From Nocardia sp. SYP-A9097 (GTDB taxonomy: Bacteria > Actinomycetota > Actinomycetes > Mycobacteriales > Mycobacteriaceae), in NCBI RefSeq assembly GCF_009649815.1, contig NZ_WJIC01000023.1, forward strand, positions 1 to 64,000: a stretch of DNA of 64,000 nucleotides, written 5' to 3'. Below, piece after piece: positions 51,107-59,460 of the stretch. How positions within the stretch are numbered: the stretch's first letter is position 1; each line of letters begins with the position of its first letter. A model generated the notes under the pieces. That model saw nothing but the letters and a program-made list of their open reading frames with translations, was not told the origin of the DNA and did not search any database. Made by a program: the position numbers and the translations under genes.

Positions 51107-51811
51107 TCAGTTGGCGAGGTTGTCCAAGACGCGCTGTTTGAGTGCGCGGGCCGCGGATTCGGGGTCGCGGGCCTCGGTTATGGCTCGTACCACCACGATT
51201 CGAGTCGCACCGGCCGCGAGCACCTCGGGCAGGCGCTGGTCGTCGATGCCGCCGATGGCGAACCAGGGTCGGGCGGTGTGCGATTCGGCGGTGGAGCGGA
51301 CCAGCTCCAGACCGGCGGCCTGCCGGCCCGGCTTCGTCGGCGTGGCGTAGACGGGCCCGGTGCAGAAGTAATCGATGTGTTCATCGATGGCGGCCAGCCC
51401 GGCCTGCGCGCGATTGTGGGTGGAGCGCCCGATCACCACATCGGGTCCGAGGATCTTGCGGGCGTACCAGGGCGGTAGGTCGCCCTGGCCCAGATGCAGC
51501 ACGTCGACCCCGGCCGCCAACCCGATATCGGCGCGATCATTGCAGGACACCAAGGCCCCGTGCCTGCGCGCGGCGGCCTTCAATTCGGCCAGCACCCCGA
51601 GTTCGGCCTTGGCTTCGAGCGGCCCGAACTCCTTCTCCCCGGGCGACCCCTTGTCTCGCAACTGGATGATGTCGACGCCCCCGGCCAGGGCGGCGTCGGC
51701 GAAGGCAACGAGGTCGCCCTTGTCCCGGCGCGCGTCCGTGCACAGGTACAGGCGCGCGTCGGCCAGGCGCTCGCGCGGTGTGGCGGGCCGGTTCGGGTGG
51801 GAGGGCTGCAC
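51107..51811 (-). CDS. thiE: thiamine-phosphate synthase
   Basis: A 234-aa TIM-barrel enzyme that joins HMP-PP and the thiazole phosphate to thiamine phosphate. Motifs are VDIIQLRDKGS, SCNDRADIGLAAGVDVLHLG, VIGRSTHNRAQ, YFCTGPVYATPTKPGR and WFAIGGIDDQRL, which hold the pyrophosphate, thiazole phosphate and Mg sites. The frame is open far upstream over thiO, but GTG at 51811 (VQPSHPN) gives the usual length. It is divergent from thiO, with 267 nt between starts. Mtb ThiE is Rv0414c. The 51812-52078 gap shows no TPP-riboswitch core. Confidence 0.95.
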   Translation of the reverse strand: MQPSHPNRPATPRERLADARLYLCTDARRDKGDLVAFADAALAGGVDIIQLRDKGSPGEKEFGPLEAKAELGVLAELKAAARRHGALVSCNDRADIGLAAGVDVLHLGQGDLPPWYARKILGPDVVIGRSTHNRAQAGLAAIDEHIDYFCTGPVYATPTKPGRQAAGLELVRSTAESHTARPWFAIGGIDDQRLPEVLAAGATRIVVVRAITEARDPESAARALKQRVLDNLAN

Positions 51812-52078
51812 GCCCCCGACGCTAGTCGCGCTACCGTTGGGACGAAACGGGCGGTGCGGTGATTTTCCGCCACACCCGATCCGCGGCCCCGCAGACCATG
51901 GTGTGCCGGCCTCGGCCTCGGCCACGCGACCCGCGCCAGCTCCGGCAAGTCCGCGTCGTGCCACGTGACAGGTGGGAGACGGGCGCCGAGGCCGTGACCC
52001 GTGCTGTGGACGGCGGCACAATGAGATCGACCCGCGCCGCGGCGAGCAGCGCGATGAGAGTAGTGCGAGGTGGAAACG

Positions 52079-53356
52079 GTGCGGACTCTGGCCGTCGTGG
52101 GCGGCGGTGTGATCGGGCTTTCGGTGGCGTGGCGTGCCGCAGAGGAAGGCTGGACGGTCACGCTGTTCGATCCGGCGAGCGGGTCGGGTGCCTCGTGGGT
52201 GGCGGGCGGAATGCTGGCACCGCTGTCGGAGGGCTGGCCGGGGGAGGATGACGCACTCGAGTTCGGCGCGGCCTCGCTGACGCGCTGGCCGGACTTCGCG
52301 GCTCGTCTGCAAGCCCGGACCGGTGCCGAGCTCTTCACCGCCAACCGCACTCTCACCGTCGCGCTGGACGCGGCCGACGTCGTGGATCTGCGCACCATCG
52401 CCGATTGGGTGAATGCCCACGACCTCCCCGCCCTGCCGGGTGATCCCGGGTGCGGAGCCGCGGATCGGCACTTGCGGCTGCTCGATCGCGCGGGTGTCCG
52501 TGCGGCTGAGCCGGGTCTGGCCCGCGCTGTTCGAGCCGGGCTGTTGGCCGCCTCCGAACCCGCGGTCGACAATCGCGCCCTGGTTTCCGCCCTGCGCGCG
52601 GCCTGCGCCGCCGTCGGCGTGGAATTCATTGCCGAACAGGTGGTTTCGGAGTATTCGCCGGAGAACGCCGGCGAACCGATCGCGAATCATGGTGCGGCCC
52701 ACAGCGAGTCGCACTCGCGGCTGCTACATGAATTGCCGCACGATCGAATTGTGGTGGCCGCCGGTGCCGCTGCCGCACAGCTGTGGCCCGCGCTCCCGGT
52801 GCGCCCGGTGAAAGGCGAGATCCTTCGGCTGCGCCGCCGCCCCAGCGCGCCTGCCCCGCCTCAGGGCGTGATCCGCGGGCGGGTGCACGGCCGTCCCATC
52901 TATCTGGTGCCCCGTAATGACGGGATCGTCTTGGGCGCAACCCAATACGAGCAGGGCTTCGATACCGCGGTGACCGTCGCCGGGGTCCGCGATCTGATCA
53001 CCGATGCCGAGACAATTCTGCCGGGTATCGGCGAATACGAATTCGCCGAGGCCGCAGCGGGTTCCAGGCCGGGAACGCCGGACAACCTGCCACTCATCGG
53101 CTATGTGGACGATCGGGTGATCGCCGCGACCGGTCACGGCCGCAATGGAATTCTCTGCACTCCGGTCACCGCGGACGCCGTACTGGCGTTGCTCGCCGAT
53201 ACCCAGCTCCCCGAGGCGCGCGCCGCCGCGCCGGATCGCTTCGAACCGAAACCGAAGGGTCCCCGCCCCGCTACCGCTGCCGAGGAGCGTGCCTTGTCCG
53301 CCAACTATCGCCGGCGTGCTTCCGCCACGCCGTTTTCCCCAGGAGGAGCCCGATGA
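52079..53356 (+). CDS. thiO: glycine oxidase
   Basis: A 425-aa FAD enzyme that oxidises glycine to iminoglycine for thiazole synthesis. The N-terminal dinucleotide site is VVGGGVIGLSVAWRAAEEGW. Further motifs are GGMLAPLSEGWPGED, RPVKGEILRLRR, RGRVHGRPIYLVPRNDGIVL and the C-terminal GTPDNLPLIGYVDDRVIAAT with TGHGRNGIL. GTG at 52079 follows GAGGTGG by 5 nt; GTG at 52070 is the alternative. The last 4 nt overlap thiS. Mtb ThiO is Rv0415. Confidence 0.94.
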   Translation: MRTLAVVGGGVIGLSVAWRAAEEGWTVTLFDPASGSGASWVAGGMLAPLSEGWPGEDDALEFGAASLTRWPDFAARLQARTGAELFTANRTLTVALDAADVVDLRTIADWVNAHDLPALPGDPGCGAADRHLRLLDRAGVRAAEPGLARAVRAGLLAASEPAVDNRALVSALRAACAAVGVEFIAEQVVSEYSPENAGEPIANHGAAHSESHSRLLHELPHDRIVVAAGAAAAQLWPALPVRPVKGEILRLRRRPSAPAPPQGVIRGRVHGRPIYLVPRNDGIVLGATQYEQGFDTAVTVAGVRDLITDAETILPGIGEYEFAEAAAGSRPGTPDNLPLIGYVDDRVIAATGHGRNGILCTPVTADAVLALLADTQLPEARAAAPDRFEPKPKGPRPATAAEERALSANYRRRASATPFSPGGAR

Positions 53357-53565
53357 CCGCAGTTCCGGTCGGTATCACCGTGAATGGTGAGGACCATGAA
53401 TTCGCCGAGGCGCCGACGGTGCGTCAGGTGCTGGAGCAGTTGAATCTGCCGTGTCAGGGTGTGGCGGTGGCGGTGGATGGTGCGCTGTTCCCGAAGTCGC
53501 GCTGGGATGAGCTGGTCGGGCGGGGTTGGGAGCTCGAGGTGCTGACGGCGGTGCAGGGTGGCTAG
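53353..53565 (+). CDS. thiS: sulfur carrier protein ThiS
   Basis: A 70-aa ubiquitin-like carrier. It starts ITVNGEDHEFAEAPTVRQVL and ends with the required C-terminal Gly-Gly (LTAVQGG), where the thiocarboxylate forms. PKSRWDEL matches the surface near the tail. ATG at 53353 overlaps the thiO stop, and 8 nt of its end overlap thiG, so all three are coupled. It donates sulfur to the thiazole synthase ThiG. Confidence 0.95.
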   Translation: MTAVPVGITVNGEDHEFAEAPTVRQVLEQLNLPCQGVAVAVDGALFPKSRWDELVGRGWELEVLTAVQGG

Positions 53566-54322
53566 CGGGGTCGATCCGCTGGTTATCGCGGGCCGTAGCT
53601 TCGCGTCGCGGCTGATCATGGGCACCGGCGGCGCGGACAATCTGGCCGTGCTGGAGGAGGCGCTGATCGCCTCGGGCACCGAGCTGACCACGGTCGCCAT
53701 GCGGCGGGTGGATGTCGCGGGTGGTACCGGTGTGCTGGATCTGTTGAAGCGCTTGGAGATCGCCCCGCTGCCCAATACCGCCGGTTGCCGTACCGCCGCC
53801 GAGGCCGTGCTCACCGCGCAGCTGGGCCGCGAGGCGCTCGAAACCGATTGGGTGAAGCTGGAAGTCATCGCCGACGAGCGCACCCTGCTCCCCGATGCGA
53901 TCGAATTGGTCAGCGCCGCAGAGCAATTGGTGGACGACGGTTTCACGGTGCTGCCGTACACCACCGATGATCCGGTGCTGGCGCGCCGTCTCGAGGACAT
54001 CGGCTGTGCCGCGGTCATGCCGCTGGGTTCGCCCATCGGCACCGGTCTGGGTATCGGCAATCCGCACAATATCGAGATGATCGTCGCCGCGGCGGGAGTC
54101 CCGGTCATCCTCGACGCGGGTATCGGCACCGCCAGTGACGCGGCCCTGGCCATGGAGCTCGGCTGCTCCGCCGTCCTGCTCGCCACCGCCGTGACCCGTG
54201 CCCGTCGGCCCGCGCTCATGGCCACCGCCATGGCCGATGCCGTCCAGGCCGGTTGGCTGGCCCGGGAAGCGGGCCGTATTCCCAAGCGTTTCTGGGCGCA
54301 GGCTTCCTCCCCTGATCTCTGA
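53558..54322 (+). CDS. thiG: thiazole synthase
   Basis: A 254-aa TIM-barrel enzyme that builds the thiazole phosphate from DXP, iminoglycine and ThiS thiocarboxylate. It has the Schiff-base lysine in TDWVKLEVIADERTLLPD. Further motifs are FTVLPYTTDDPVLARRLED, AAVMPLGSPIGTGLGIGNP and VILDAGIGTASDAALAMELG. The ending AGRIPKRFWAQASSP is usual for the family. The GTG at 53558 lies inside thiS. Mtb ThiG is Rv0417. It is the last gene of the thi block. Confidence 0.96.
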   Translation: MASGVDPLVIAGRSFASRLIMGTGGADNLAVLEEALIASGTELTTVAMRRVDVAGGTGVLDLLKRLEIAPLPNTAGCRTAAEAVLTAQLGREALETDWVKLEVIADERTLLPDAIELVSAAEQLVDDGFTVLPYTTDDPVLARRLEDIGCAAVMPLGSPIGTGLGIGNPHNIEMIVAAAGVPVILDAGIGTASDAALAMELGCSAVLLATAVTRARRPALMATAMADAVQAGWLAREAGRIPKRFWAQASSPDL

Positions 54323-54422
54323 GTCGGGGTGCCCCTTGGGGGTTGACTCATCCTCGCGGGGTACGGGCCGCGCGACCTCCGGTCGATAGTGTGTCGAGGC
54401 TTCTCGAGGAAGACTGGTCCGC

Positions 54423-55367
54423 ATGATCGAACTGAGGGGCCTGACCAAACACTACGGGCAGACCGTCGCGGTGTCGGATCTGTCGTTCACGGTGCGTCCG
54501 GGGTTGGTAACCGGCTTTCTCGGCCCGAATGGGGCGGGTAAGTCGACCACCATGCGGATGATCCTGGGGTTGGATGAGCCGACATCCGGTACCGCACTCA
54601 TCGACGGCAGGCCGTATCGCGATCTGAAGCGCCCGCTGACCGAGGTCGGCGCGCTGCTGGATGCCAAGTGGGTGCATCCGAATCGTTCCGCGCGTTCGCA
54701 TTTGCGCTGGCTGGCGGCGTCCAATGACATTCCGGCGGCACGCGTGGAGGAGGTGCTGCGCCTGGTCGGCCTCGCCGAGGTGGCCAATAAGAGTGCGGGC
54801 GGATTCTCGCTCGGCATGTCGCAGCGGCTCGGCCTGGCGGGCGCGCTGCTGGGTGATCCGAAGGTGCTGCTGTTCGACGAGCCGGTGAACGGCCTTGATC
54901 CCGAAGGCATTCTGTGGATTCGCCGTTTCATGCAGCGGCTGGCGTCGGAGGGCCGCACGGTGCTGGTCTCCAGTCACCTGCTCTCCGAAATGGCCCAGAC
55001 CGCAGAGCATCTCATCGTGATCGGCCGCGGTCAGCTCATGGCCGATACCACCACAAAGGATTTCATCGAGAAGGCCTCGGAACAGTCTGTGCGCGTGCGC
55101 AGTCCGCAGCTGGACCAGTTGCGCAGCCTGCTCACCTCCAACGGTATGACGGTGCGTGAGGATGGTGCGGATGCCGAGGGCGCGGCCCTGGTGGTCGCCG
55201 GTGTCACCTCCGATGTGGTCGGAAAGTTGGCCGGTGCCAATGACATAACGCTCTTCGAGCTGTCGCCGCAGCGTGCCTCGCTGGAGGAGGCGTTCATGCA
55301 GATGACCGGTAGTGCGGTGGAGTACCACGGCGAAGGTTTCGACCAGGTGATGGGAGGGGCGCTCTGA
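54423..55367 (+). CDS. ABC transporter ATP-binding protein
   Basis: A 314-aa ATPase of the DrrA/bacitracin-export type. Walker A is FLGPNGAGKSTTMRMILG, the signature is GGFSLGMSQRLGLAGAL, Walker B is VLLFDEPVNGLDPEGI and the switch His is in VLVSSHLLSEMAQTAEHL. A C-terminal domain of about 90 residues (VRVRSPQLDQLRSLLTSNG) matches DUF4162-type tails of drug and antibiotic exporters. Its stop codon overlaps the permease ATG (TGATG). It powers export of an unknown compound with the next gene. Confidence 0.93.
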   Translation: MIELRGLTKHYGQTVAVSDLSFTVRPGLVTGFLGPNGAGKSTTMRMILGLDEPTSGTALIDGRPYRDLKRPLTEVGALLDAKWVHPNRSARSHLRWLAASNDIPAARVEEVLRLVGLAEVANKSAGGFSLGMSQRLGLAGALLGDPKVLLFDEPVNGLDPEGILWIRRFMQRLASEGRTVLVSSHLLSEMAQTAEHLIVIGRGQLMADTTTKDFIEKASEQSVRVRSPQLDQLRSLLTSNGMTVREDGADAEGAALVVAGVTSDVVGKLAGANDITLFELSPQRASLEEAFMQMTGSAVEYHGEGFDQVMGGAL

Positions 55368-56128
55368 TGGGCGTGCTCGCAGCGGAACGAATCAAACTCA
55401 CCTCGACGCGCTCGCCGTGGTGGTGCTCGGCAATTATCGTGCTGCTGGGTCTGGGCTTCGCGGCCCTGGTCGCGGCGGTCAATCGGTCCCCGAAGGCGGA
55501 TACGCCGCCCTTGCATGTGACCACCGTCGTCGGCGGTGTGAGCGGCTTCGGAGTGCTGGTGCTGATGATCTTGTCGGCGCTGGCGGTAACGAGTGAATAC
55601 CGCTTCGGGACCATTCGCAGCACATTTCTAGCAACCCCCGCTCGGGATAGGGTGCTGCTTACCAAAGCCCTGCTGATCGGAGCGTTCGGAGCGATCCTGA
55701 TCGGCGTGCTCACCGTGCTGGCTTTCGTGCTGGCGAAGCTGATCAGCGGTTCGGCGGGCGGCGCCGATCTGGTGCTCACCAATGCCGACAATGCCCGTGC
55801 CATCTACGGCGTCCCGATCTACGCCTTCCTGTCGGTGGTGCTCGCCGTCGGTGTCGGCGTGCTGGTCCGGCAGACCGCCGCGGCCATCTCGCTGATCATT
55901 CTGTGGCCGACCGTGCTGGAGTCGCTGCTGAGCGCATTCGGCAGCTTCGGCCGCAATGTGGGCGCGTTCATGCCGTTCGCGAACGCGGGCCACTTCTACT
56001 CGGCCTCGGCCGACGCGGCCGGTTCGAACTGGCATTGGGGCCCGTGGGGCAGCCTGCTGTACTTCGCGGTGTTCGTCGGAATCGTTTTCGGAGCCGCGCT
56101 GTTCGTAGTCAATAAGCGCGACGCATAG
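55367..56128 (+). CDS. ABC-2-type permease
   Basis: A 253-aa membrane protein with about six helices. It starts with LAAERIKLTSTRSPWW, the common opening of ABC-2 subunits that pair with DrrA-type ATPases. Then come AIIVLLGLGFAALVAAV, ALAVTSEYRFGTIRSTFLATP (a coupling loop), KALLIGAFGAILIGVLTVLA and a final LLYFAVFVGIVFGAALFVV. It overlaps the ATPase gene by 1 nt and forms a two-gene exporter. The substrate is unknown. A strong hairpin follows. Confidence 0.9.
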   Translation: MGVLAAERIKLTSTRSPWWCSAIIVLLGLGFAALVAAVNRSPKADTPPLHVTTVVGGVSGFGVLVLMILSALAVTSEYRFGTIRSTFLATPARDRVLLTKALLIGAFGAILIGVLTVLAFVLAKLISGSAGGADLVLTNADNARAIYGVPIYAFLSVVLAVGVGVLVRQTAAAISLIILWPTVLESLLSAFGSFGRNVGAFMPFANAGHFYSASADAAGSNWHWGPWGSLLYFAVFVGIVFGAALFVVNKRDA

Positions 56129-56175
56129 ACCCTGCCCGGGGATGCCGCCGGCCACTGCCCGGTACGGCGGCGAAT

Positions 56176-56212
56176 ATCGGCCCGATACGGACGTTCTCCG
56201 TATCGGGCCGAT
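56176..56212. terminator. terminator after the ABC exporter
   Basis: ATCGGCCCGATACGGA (56176-56191) pairs perfectly with TCCGTATCGGGCCGAT (56197-56212) around a 5-nt loop. GTCGTTTC follows. It lies 48 nt after the permease stop. Confidence 0.8.
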
Positions 56213-56376
56213 GTCGTTTCGGACCACCCGGGAAACTCTGTGTGAAATGTGTCAATTCCACCCGGGAGTGCCTGGCGAGCCGAACTGGTCATCTGTAGCA
56301 TCGGACCAGCAACCAAAGCACTCATGCATCGGCGGGCCCAATGATGTGGCCGCCCGTACCGATCGGAAGGTGTCAG

Positions 56377-57438
56377 GTGGCAGTCATCAATCCATCCGGA
56401 GATCAGGCCCTGAGATACGCTCTGGGCGTGAGCGAACGACCCTCCGACGGCGGCGAGCGCGCATCCGACGCCTCCCGTTCGGGCGGATTGGGGAACGATC
56501 GCAATCGGTCGCGGGATGCGAACGGTGCCCGTGCGCGCGAGTCGCGTGCGCCCCGTATCGACCCCGACGTCATAATCCCGCTGGTCCCGACCGAATTGGT
56601 CGACGAATCCCGCGATGAAACCGATACCGTGCCCGACCGCCGCCGCTTTCCCGGCGGGCAGCTCTCGGCACTGGTCAATGCCGCGAATCAGCGCGGCGAT
56701 CTCATCGGCCTGGTCCGCAAGGCCCGGGAGAACCTGCCCGGTGATCCGGCCTTCGGCGATCCGCTCTCGGTCTCCGGGCCCGGTGGCGCGCGGGCCGTGG
56801 CCCGTGCCGCGGACAAGCTGGTCGGCGATTCCCCCAGTGCCGCACGTGAATTGGGCCTCGGCGCGCTTCAGGTATGGCAGGCCATGCTGGAGCGGGTCGG
56901 CAAGGGCCGCGGCCTGCAGGACGTCACCATCATGTTCACCGATCTGGTGGCGTTCTCCAGCTGGTCGCTCGCGGCCGGTGACGAACGGACCCTGGAATTG
57001 CTGCGCGGGGTGGCCAAGGCCATCGAGCCGCCGATCGCCGATCGCGGTGGGCAGGTCATCAAGCGCATGGGCGACGGTCTCATGGCGGTGTTCCCGTCCG
57101 CGGATCGCGCGGTGCGAGCGGCGGTGGCGGCCAAGGAGAATCTGACCACGCTGAATATCGACGGGTACCGCCCGCAGATGCGGATGGGCCTGCACACCGG
57201 CACGCCCCGCGAGATCGGCGGCGACTGGCTGGGTGTCGATGTCACCATCGCCGCGCGTGTCATGGCGGCGGGCGGCAATGGCAACACCATGCTGTCCGGG
57301 GCCACCCTGGATTTGCTCGACGCCGAGACCCTCGAGGAGTTGGGGTTCGGTGTGAAGCCCTATCGGCGCAGCTTCTTCGCGGCCCCGCTCAGCGGTGTGC
57401 CGGAGGATCTGCGCATCTTCCGCCTCGAAGCGGAGTAG
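56377..57438 (+). CDS. class III adenylate/guanylate cyclase-domain protein
   Basis: A 353-aa protein with a C-terminal class III cyclase domain (about 180-350). Metal Asp residues are in MFTDLVAF (Asp189) and MGDGLMAVF (Asp233). The transition-state pair usually reads V-N-x-A-A-R; here it is VTIAAR, so Asn is replaced by Thr290 while Arg294 remains. The N-terminal ~95 residues are charged and disordered, and a helical region (about 95-175) precedes the catalytic domain. GTG at 56377 follows GGAAGG. It may make cAMP with changed efficiency. The signal input is unknown. Confidence 0.85.
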   Translation: MAVINPSGDQALRYALGVSERPSDGGERASDASRSGGLGNDRNRSRDANGARARESRAPRIDPDVIIPLVPTELVDESRDETDTVPDRRRFPGGQLSALVNAANQRGDLIGLVRKARENLPGDPAFGDPLSVSGPGGARAVARAADKLVGDSPSAARELGLGALQVWQAMLERVGKGRGLQDVTIMFTDLVAFSSWSLAAGDERTLELLRGVAKAIEPPIADRGGQVIKRMGDGLMAVFPSADRAVRAAVAAKENLTTLNIDGYRPQMRMGLHTGTPREIGGDWLGVDVTIAARVMAAGGNGNTMLSGATLDLLDAETLEELGFGVKPYRRSFFAAPLSGVPEDLRIFRLEAE

Positions 57439-57603
57439 CTAGATCAAATACAGAATCGCGCCCGCTACCGCCAGCACTCCGGCAATGCCGAGTGCGATGG
57501 CGAGCGGGCGTGCGGTCTTCCAGGTCGAGTAGGCCCCACCGAAGAGGAATCCGGCCAGGGCCAGCAGCACGATCATGGCGACGTCTTTGGACACGTCGAC
57601 CAT
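57439..57603 (-). CDS. 54-aa two-helix membrane protein
   Basis: A 54-codon frame with two hydrophobic helices (VAMIVLLALAGFLFGGAY and LAIALGIAGVLAVAGAILYL) joined by a short basic turn STWKTARP. Its stop codon abuts that of the convergent cyclase gene (57438/57439). The start is ATG at 57603, with no strong ribosome binding site. The clean helix-turn-helix hydropathy supports it as a real gene. No family is known to me. Confidence 0.6.
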   Translation of the reverse strand: MVDVSKDVAMIVLLALAGFLFGGAYSTWKTARPLAIALGIAGVLAVAGAILYLI

Positions 57604-57648
57604 TTTGCCTGGTCGGATCGGAGGCGTCGCAAGCGGTCACGCAATTAA

Positions 57649-57672
57649 CAAGCACGCAGGCTTGATTTTTTT
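57649..57672 (+). terminator. short intrinsic terminator-like hairpin upstream of the AtuA-like gene
   Basis: CAAGC-ACGCAG-GCTTG followed by ATTTTTTT gives a 5-bp stem with a run of seven T, rare in this high-GC DNA. It lies 73 nt upstream of the AtuA-like ATG. It could stop read-through from upstream or act as a leader attenuator. Confidence 0.4.
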
Positions 57673-57744
57673 CCGGCCCGATGTGACCCTTGAGCGGACC
57701 GCAGCGATGGTGCTGCGCCGCGCGGTGCACAGGGAGGCCCAGTA

Positions 57745-59460
57745 ATGAGTCAGCTCGGCGAGGATCCGGAGCTCCTCCGGATCGGCAACTGCTCCGGCTT
57801 CTACGGGGACCGGATGAGCGCCATGCGGGAGATGCTCGAGGGCGGGCAGCTCGATGTGCTCACCGGCGACTATCTGGCCGAACTCACCATGCTGATCCTG
57901 GGCCGGGATCGCATGAAGGACGCCGGCCTCGGCTACGCCAAAACCTTTGTGCGACAGCTGGAGAACAATCTCGGACTGGCCCTGGACCAGGGCGTGCGGA
58001 TTGTCGTCAACGCGGGCGGGCTGAATCCGGCCGGGCTGGCGCAGCGCGTCGGCGAGGTGGCCGAAAAGCTCGGTCTCGCACCGAAGATCGCCCATGTGAC
58101 CGGTGATGATCTGCTGCCGCGGGCGGCGGAGCTCGGGCTCGGGTCGCCGCTCACCGCCAATGCCTACCTCGGCGCCTGGGGTATCGCGGAGTGTTTGACC
58201 GCGGGCGCGGACATTGTGGTGACCGGTCGCGTCACCGACGCCGCCCTGGTGGTCGGACCGGCCGCCGCCCACTTCGGCTGGGGCCGAACCGATTACGACG
58301 CGCTCGCGGGCGCGGTGGTGGCGGGGCATGTCATCGAATGCGGTACCCAGGCCACCGGCGGTAATTTCGCCTTCTTCACCGAGATCGCCGATCTGAACCG
58401 CCCCGGCTTCCCGATCGCGGAGGTGCGCCGCGACGGCAGCACCGTGATCACCAAGCATGTCGGCACCGGCGGCGCGGTCACCGTGGATACGGTCGAGGCG
58501 CAGCTCATGTACGAGATTCAGAGCGCGCGCTACGCCGGACCGGATGTGACCACGCGCCTGGACAGCATCGAACTGAGCCAGGACGGCCCGGATCGGGTGC
58601 TCATCAGCGGTGTGACCGGTGAAGCGCCGCCGTCGCGGACCAAGGTTTCGCTGAACACCATCGGCGGCTTCCGTAATCAGATCGAGTTCATTCTCACCGG
58701 ACTGGATATCGAGGCGAAAGCCGAACTGGCGCAACGGCAGTTGCAGGCGTGGCTGCCGGTGCGGCCGGCCGAAATGGAGTGGACCCTGGTACGGCTGGAC
58801 CGCCCGGACGCCGAGACCGAGGAGCAGGCCAGCGCGCTGCTGCGCTGTGTGGTGCGCGATCCGGACCCGAACCAGGTCGGTCGCGGCTTCTCCAGTGCGG
58901 CGGTGGAATTGGCGCTCGCGAGTTATGCGGGCTGCTCGCTGACCTCCCCGCCCGGCAATGGCGGACCGTACGGAGTGTTCACACCCGGATACGTGGATGC
59001 GAAGGAAGTACCGCATATCGCGGTGCTGCCAGATGGCGGCACCGTCGATATAGCGCCCGCCGCGGAGACCCTGGAACTCGCCGAGGTAGCCGAACCCGAA
59101 CTCCCGCAACCACTTCCGCCGGGCGAGACCCGGCGGGTACCGCTGGGAACCATCGCTCTCGCGCGCAGCGGCGACAAGGGCGGTAATGCCAATATCGGCG
59201 TCTGGGTGCGCACCGATGCGCAGTGGCGCTGGCTGGTACACGCGCTCACCGTCGACGAGTTGCGCCTGCTGCTGCCGGAGACCGCGAAGCTGCCGATCAC
59301 CCGGCATGTGCTGCCGAAGTTGCGCGCCGTCAATTTCGTTGTCGAGGGTCTGCTCGGGGAGGGCGTGGCCTATCAGGCCCGTTTCGATCCGCAGGCCAAG
59401 GGGCTCGGGGAATGGCTCCGGGCTCGCCATATCGAAATCCCCGTGGAGCTGCTGCCATGA
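57745..59460 (+). CDS. AtuA-like (DUF1446) acyl-CoA degradation protein
   Basis: A 571-aa protein of the AtuA family from acyclic terpene utilisation. It starts LRIGNCSGFYGDRMSAMREM, then LTGDYLAELTMLILGRDRMK, VNAGGLNPAGLAQRV, CLTAGADIVVTGRVTDAAL and GTQATGGNFAFF. The C-terminal ~110 residues (RVPLGTIALARSGDKGGNAN, then GVWVRTDAQW) form the small domain fused to many members. The biochemical role is not settled. ATG at 57745 follows GGGAGG. It overlaps the acyl-CoA dehydrogenase gene by 4 nt and heads the catabolic operon. Confidence 0.88.
   Translation: MSQLGEDPELLRIGNCSGFYGDRMSAMREMLEGGQLDVLTGDYLAELTMLILGRDRMKDAGLGYAKTFVRQLENNLGLALDQGVRIVVNAGGLNPAGLAQRVGEVAEKLGLAPKIAHVTGDDLLPRAAELGLGSPLTANAYLGAWGIAECLTAGADIVVTGRVTDAALVVGPAAAHFGWGRTDYDALAGAVVAGHVIECGTQATGGNFAFFTEIADLNRPGFPIAEVRRDGSTVITKHVGTGGAVTVDTVEAQLMYEIQSARYAGPDVTTRLDSIELSQDGPDRVLISGVTGEAPPSRTKVSLNTIGGFRNQIEFILTGLDIEAKAELAQRQLQAWLPVRPAEMEWTLVRLDRPDAETEEQASALLRCVVRDPDPNQVGRGFSSAAVELALASYAGCSLTSPPGNGGPYGVFTPGYVDAKEVPHIAVLPDGGTVDIAPAAETLELAEVAEPELPQPLPPGETRRVPLGTIALARSGDKGGNANIGVWVRTDAQWRWLVHALTVDELRLLLPETAKLPITRHVLPKLRAVNFVVEGLLGEGVAYQARFDPQAKGLGEWLRARHIEIPVELLP

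Noticed and set aside
51950..52000. Possible cobalamin-box-like sequence (GCCACGTGACAGG, GGGAGACGGG) in the thiE-thiO gap
   Set aside because: The spacing and the flanking B12-riboswitch elements are absent, and the downstream genes are for thiamine.
51580..52629. 349-aa and 535-aa minus-strand frames upstream of thiE
   Set aside because: Their extra parts are antisense to thiO; thiE starts at the GTG at 51811.
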